Below are positions 4,941 to 7,289 of a stretch of DNA of 7,289 nt, piece by piece. Positions within the stretch are counted from its first letter, which is position 1, and each line of letters begins with the position of its first letter. A model generated the notes under the pieces. It had not been told where the DNA came from. It ran no database searches and worked only from the letters and a program-made list of their open reading frames with translations. Made by a program: the position numbers and the translations under genes. The DNA comes from an uncultured Faecalibacterium sp. (GTDB lineage: Bacteria; Bacillota; Clostridia; Oscillospirales; Ruminococcaceae), in contig CALDNF010000246.1 of assembly GCA_937917475.1 (NCBI GenBank), positions 1 to 7,289 of the forward strand, in the 5' to 3' direction.

Positions 4941-5708
4941 TCAAAGAATGTTTTTTATGTTCCCCTTGGAGATGTACAGATCCACAACAGCCTTTTCGAT
5001 TTGCTCCATATCCCGCTCAGAAACCTTTACCCCATAAAGAGCGGCTTGTGGTGTAGTCGGCTCCTTGATCCGCAATTTGCTGACTGTAGTGATCTGGCTG
5101 ACATTGGCAACGCTGCCGCTCTTTAATTTTTCCATCTTCCTTACACTAGCGTTTGCGCTATCCAGCTTTTCTTTCGCAACAGCAAACCGTTTCATGGCTT
5201 CCGCCATCCTTGCCGCACTATCCATTTTCTGAAGCTCTGAATCTGTTGAAACTGAATCTATGATTGCTCTTGCTTGTGCAAGCTGTTGCTCGACTTTCTC
5301 GCTTAGAACAACATAAATCCCGTCCTCCAGAGCAATCTTGTTGGGGCTAGGACGGTAATTTTCTTTCAGCGAACCAAGCGGAATCACAGTCACCGTGTTA
5401 TTTCTCACGCTGTTTTTCTTATCCAAGACCACTGCATAATGCAACCCACCAAGCTCTGAACCAACCCGAAAGCCGAAGTCAACATTGACAATCTGACGGC
5501 GTGTTAGACGTGGGATTGATTCAGGATTAAACTCCGGCTCACGTCTGAGCATTCCAGTATATGTTTTGACCCAGTAAGATAGTATCTGCGCACGCTTCTG
5601 ATCTGCATCTGCCGCAGAATTCATCCATGTGCTTAACAGTCCATCAAGTTCTCCAAGTGCTTCTGCAACATGACGCTTCAGTTCCTCTGTCGTCATTCTT
5701 TTTGACAT
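4941..5708 (-). CDS. PemK/MazF-like protein with helical extension and coiled-coil insert (255 aa)
   Basis: Residues 69-115 match the N-terminal half of PemK/MazF ribosome-independent mRNA interferases: RRQIVNVDFGFRVGSE, AVVLDK, then TVTVIPLGS. A second piece, VANVSQITTVSKLRI (200-214), matches the strand and helix that close the MazF fold. Between them lies a Glu/Lys/Ala-rich insert (about 137-197) that looks like a coiled-coil hairpin. An N-terminal helical region (1-65) and a C-terminal tail are added, making the protein about twice MazF size. The positions of E. coli MazF R29 and T52 appear to be H90 and G112, so mRNA cleavage cannot be assumed. No protein antitoxin gene adjoins it; a small RNA unit lies downstream instead. 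ATG 5708 (SD AAAGGTG, 6 nt) is preferred to GTG 5717. The SD overlaps the stop of an upstream gene remnant. Confidence 0.75.
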   Translation of the reverse strand: MSKRMTTEELKRHVAEALGELDGLLSTWMNSAADADQKRAQILSYWVKTYTGMLRREPEFNPESIPRLTRRQIVNVDFGFRVGSELGGLHYAVVLDKKNSVRNNTVTVIPLGSLKENYRPSPNKIALEDGIYVVLSEKVEQQLAQARAIIDSVSTDSELQKMDSAARMAEAMKRFAVAKEKLDSANASVRKMEKLKSGSVANVSQITTVSKLRIKEPTTPQAALYGVKVSERDMEQIEKAVVDLYISKGNIKNIL

Positions 5709-5720
5709 CTTTTTCACCTT

Positions 5721-5876
5721 TCACCCCACCCAGTGCGTCCAGCCCACGGCTTTGCCCTCGATGTGCACATCGTTCAGGGCCGGGCCGGACTTCTACGGTG
5801 AGGATGCTTTCTTTCCTTTCGACTCCTTCGCCGCCGTCCGGGTTCGGGTCCGGGACGTTTCGCTTGCCCGGCGTCT
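5721..5876 (-). pseudogene. Remnant 3' end of a lost gene, apparently frameshifted
   Basis: Between hicB and the PemK-like gene lies GC-rich DNA with protein-like reading in two minus-strand frames. The first frame continues past the hicB stop region as PGKRNVPDPNPDGGEGVE followed by RKESILTVEV. A +1 shift then gives SGPALNDVHIEGK and AVGWTHWVG with a TGA at 5723-5721. The two pieces join smoothly if one extra base is assumed near 5785-5795. No start codon with an SD precedes them. I read this as the tail of a gene whose body was replaced when hicBA arrived. The family is not recognised. The last 49 bp are repeated as copy C2. Confidence 0.45.
5725..5773. repeat. Repeat C, copy 1 (49 bp direct repeat)
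   Basis: This matches 6653-6701 at 48 of 49 positions; the one difference is G versus A in TCGATRTGCACATCGT. Both copies are in the same orientation and bracket the hicBA module. On the minus strand each reads DVHIEGKAVGWTHWVG then stop. Sequence outside the repeat differs on both sides. Confidence 0.85.
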
Positions 5877-6305
5877 TTACGCCATATGCAGCTGGTCTTT
5901 CAATGCCTGTTGAAGTACACGAGAGAAGTTGATGCCCTGTGCCATGGCTGCATCGTTCAGCCAAGCCGGGATAGACAGTGTTTTCTTGACCGATTTCTCA
6001 AAATGTTTTTTGGCGTACTCTGCCACATCCACAGACACAAGATTGACGATTGCTTCACCAACCGGCATATCCGGGTCAAGTTCTTTGGACACAGCCACCG
6101 GGTCAATGTCCGTCAGCTGCGACGGTGCAGGAACTGATTCACCATCACGCTTGGCAGTATACAGATAGCCTGCAAGACACTCCACAGCCATCTCCATGGC
6201 ATCCTCAAAGCTGTCCCCTTGTGTTGCAAGATCGTTCAGATCAGGAAAAATAACCGAGTAACCATCAGCCTCTTTATAAAAGCAAGCCGGATACATTGAT
6301 AACAT
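5877..6305 (-). CDS. hicB: HicB-family antitoxin (142 aa)
   Basis: This is the antitoxin of a type II HicAB pair. It binds and blocks HicA and usually represses the operon. The N-terminal part (1-60) has the HicB partial RNase-H-like fold signature: YPACFYKEADGYSVIFPDL, then the Gly-Asp-Ser-Phe turn and the EMAVECLAGYL helix. The C-terminal part (about 104-139) is a ribbon-helix-helix DNA-binding domain (KSVKKTLSIPAWLNDAA, then GINFSRVLQQALKDQL). ATG 6305 has a strong SD (AGGAGGG, 7 nt); a second ATG at 6296 is less likely. It follows hicA by 40 bp in one operon. No terminator is evident after it, so transcription may continue into the PemK-like gene. Confidence 0.92.
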   Translation of the reverse strand: MLSMYPACFYKEADGYSVIFPDLNDLATQGDSFEDAMEMAVECLAGYLYTAKRDGESVPAPSQLTDIDPVAVSKELDPDMPVGEAIVNLVSVDVAEYAKKHFEKSVKKTLSIPAWLNDAAMAQGINFSRVLQQALKDQLHMA

Positions 6306-6345
6306 ATTTCAGCCCTCCTATTTGTGCAGAGAACAGGCAGAGACC

Positions 6346-6537
6346 TTATTTCAGCCCTGCCTGTCGCCGAATAGACAATTCCGTTCGTCTGTCAAGTTCT
6401 TTGCCTTTGTGGAATGGAATCGTAACCTTGCCTTGCTTTGTGGGGTGTACATACTGCCGATGTGATCCATTCTGTTCCTTGAACACCCAGCCGTCTGCAA
6501 GGATGATTTTTTCCATTTCCCTTGGTTTTAGCGGCAT
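6346..6537 (-). CDS. hicA: HicA-family mRNA interferase toxin (63 aa)
   Basis: HicA is a small dsRBD-like endoribonuclease that cleaves mRNA and is neutralised by HicB. The protein is of normal family length and shows the classic order: KPREMEKIILADGW (4-17), the catalytic His in GSHRQY (H26), TIPFHKGKEL (about 40-49) and the C-terminal SIRRQAGL. Nothing is truncated, so the toxin looks active. Start choice is open: ATG 6537 lies 10 nt after AAGGAG, while GTG 6540 lies 7 nt after it; I use the ATG. It is the first gene of hicA-hicB, the usual toxin-first order, with a clear promoter upstream. Confidence 0.92.
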   Translation of the reverse strand: MPLKPREMEKIILADGWVFKEQNGSHRQYVHPTKQGKVTIPFHKGKELDRRTELSIRRQAGLK

Positions 6538-6556
6538 CACACTCAAACTCCTTACA

Positions 6557-6597
6557 ATGATATTATATCATGCAATACGTGTTGCGTAAATACGTAT
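6557..6597 (-). promoter_or_regulatory. hicAB promoter with palindromic operator candidates
   Basis: On the minus strand TTTACG (6590-6585) and TATAAT (6567-6562) are 17 bp apart. A perfect 15-bp inverted repeat, ATGATAT-T-ATATCAT (6557-6571), covers the -10. ATACGT occurs twice (6575-6580 and 6590-6595), the second within the palindrome ATACGTAT and touching the -35. These are likely sites for the ribbon-helix-helix domain of HicB. Confidence 0.7.
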
Positions 6598-6652
6598 CAA
6601 TACTTTTCACAAATTTACGTCCTATTTTGCCATTGAATGTTTTGCTCGTTAT

Positions 6653-6701
6653 CCCACCCAGTGCGTCCAGCCCACGGCTTTGCCCTCGATATGCACATCG
6701 T
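6653..6701. repeat. Repeat C, copy 2
   Basis: This is the second copy of the 49-bp repeat, 880 bp from copy 1. It joins directly to repeat T copy 3. On the minus strand the arrangement is T hairpin, then AAGGGAG, then the last 16 codons of the lost gene with stop TAA. That looks like a gene reduced by deletion to its leader and tail. Confidence 0.85.
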
Positions 6702-6709
6702 CTCCCTTA

Positions 6710-6747
6710 CTCCCTCGGTGTTCCAGCACCGGGGGCGTTTTTGTTTT
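6710..6747 (+). terminator. Repeat T, copy 3 (hybrid copy)
   Basis: CTCCCTCGGTG and CACCGGGGGCG pair around TTCCAG with a single T-C mismatch, followed by TTTTTGTTTT. The left arm and the 9 bp before it equal copy 2, and the right arm equals copy 1. A 35-nt block (6701-6735) is identical to 4756-4790. It lies 31 bp past the yafQ stop but lacks a T-tract in that gene's direction. Confidence 0.8.
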
Positions 6748-6778
6748 GCTCAACCACCGAGAATTTCGCAGCAGTTCA

Positions 6779-7054
6779 TCAGAACAGATCGCTGTGCGTC
6801 CCGGTACGGGTTAGATACAGAATCAGCTCTGCGCCGTCGATCTCATATATCAGCAACCAGTCCGGTGCGATGTGGCACTCCCGACATCCACTGTAATCGC
6901 CCACAAGCTGATGGTCACGGTTCTTGGGCGGCAGTTCTTCACCGGCAGCTAGTCTTTTGATAACATCAGTCAGAAGCGACAGATCATAGCCACGCTTCTG
7001 GATGCGCTTGAGGTCTTTTTGGAACCTCGATGAAGGACGAAGAGCGTACATCAT
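6779..7054 (-). CDS. yafQ: YafQ-type RelE-superfamily mRNA interferase toxin (91 aa)
   Basis: YafQ toxins cut mRNA in the ribosomal A site. The protein is full length and shows the family hallmarks: SSRFQKDLKRIQKRGYD (8-24), LPPKNRDHQL (41-50), the CRECHIAPDWLLIY core (57-70) and the ending LTRTGTHSDLF (81-91). Residues equivalent to the E. coli YafQ active site are present: H48, H61, D65, H87 and F91. It therefore looks active. ATG 7054 overlaps the antitoxin stop as ATGA, a standard translationally coupled pair; a second ATG follows at once (7051). No intrinsic terminator in its own direction is seen downstream. Confidence 0.93.
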   Translation of the reverse strand: MMYALRPSSRFQKDLKRIQKRGYDLSLLTDVIKRLAAGEELPPKNRDHQLVGDYSGCRECHIAPDWLLIYEIDGAELILYLTRTGTHSDLF

Positions 7055-7289
7055 GCCAGCAGCTCCTTCATCATCTCATCCACATCCGTGTAGGTCTTGC
7101 CCATGGTCGGGTTGGCTTTCATTTGCTTAACTTCTCGGATGGCTTCCTGCGTTTCAGCATTGGGCGTATCGCCGCTGATCTCAAATGGGATGCGGTTTTC
7201 CCGCACGGCCTTTTTCGCAAAAATGTTGACTGCGGTGGTCATGGTCATGCCCATATCAGAGCAGAATGCTTCAAACTGTTTTTTGAGGT
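7051..7289 (-). CDS. dinJ: RelB/DinJ-family antitoxin (partial, N-terminus beyond the window)
   Basis: DinJ neutralises YafQ and represses the operon through a ribbon-helix-helix domain. The frame stays open to the right edge, where it reads LKKQFEAFCSDMGMTMTTAV, the middle of the typical DinJ N-terminal domain. The true start therefore lies a dozen or so residues outside. The Met at 7254 is internal, not the start. The conserved NIFAKKAVRENRIPFEI segment follows, then the variable toxin-binding tail ending in DVDEMMKELLA. The 4-bp overlap with the toxin fixes the pairing. Confidence 0.93.
   Translation of the reverse strand, partial: LKKQFEAFCSDMGMTMTTAVNIFAKKAVRENRIPFEISGDTPNAETQEAIREVKQMKANPTMGKTYTDVDEMMKELLA

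Noticed and set aside
6623..6703. Small 27-codon frame starting in repeat C2 on the minus strand (ATG after AAGGGAG)
   Set aside because: The SD-to-ATG spacing is only about 2 nt, and the frame differs from that of the gene tail shared by both C copies. It is more likely an accident of the deletion junction.
4081..6747. CRISPR-like repeats
   Set aside because: The T and C copies are hundreds of bases apart with genes between them. There is no regular spacer length and no cas gene.
2847..7289. Integron with attC sites (recombinase plus cassettes separated by hairpins)
   Set aside because: The recombinase lacks the IntI-specific insert, the cassettes point toward it rather than away, and repeat T has a terminator T-tract and none of the bulged R'/R'' core-site pattern of attC.

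Overview
The window looks like chromosome of a moderately high-GC gut Firmicute (Clostridia; a Faecalibacterium or other Ruminococcaceae-type host is my guess from codon use, strong SD sequences and protein style). It joins a host segment (about 1-2766) to the left end of an integrated accessory island (about 2800-7289 and beyond). The host assignment is inference. The gene families below are read from motifs.

Host side. Position 1-144 holds the signal peptide of an exported protein that runs off the left edge. A 374-bp gap follows. It contains a perfect TTGACA-N17-TATAAT promoter on the plus strand, a structured region with a 15-codon ORF, and two plus-strand terminators: a candidate small RNA or leader. 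Next come a calcineurin-like phosphoesterase (minus) and, divergently, an exported membrane-anchored homologue of D-alanyl-D-alanine carboxypeptidases in which all three active-site motifs (SxxK, SxN, KTG) are changed. A 10-bp GC-rich hairpin closes this segment and also faces the integrase.

Island side. A complete tyrosine recombinase lies at the boundary, reading toward the host DNA. Upstream of it on the opposite strand is a second perfect consensus promoter driving a predicted RNA of about 80 nt. Then come a small orphan gene (plus) and a DUF2513 gene, a PemK/MazF-like gene, hicB-hicA and yafQ-dinJ, all on the minus strand. This is a dense run of toxin-antitoxin type modules. Directly downstream of the PemK-like gene sits a separate transcription unit of about 93 nt (promoter TTGACG-N17-TAAAAT, cUUCGg hairpin, second short hairpin, intrinsic terminator). 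It is a good candidate RNA partner or regulator of that gene.

The island modules are separated by two dispersed repeats. T is a fully paired hairpin with a T-tract (three copies; the arms covary, and one copy is a hybrid of the other two). C is a 49-bp sequence (two copies, one mismatch) that flanks hicBA and whose minus strand reads as the last 16 codons of a lost gene. These repeats and the gene fragment beside the PemK-like gene suggest that the modules were assembled by repeated recombination. No rRNA, tRNA, CRISPR array or IS element was seen.
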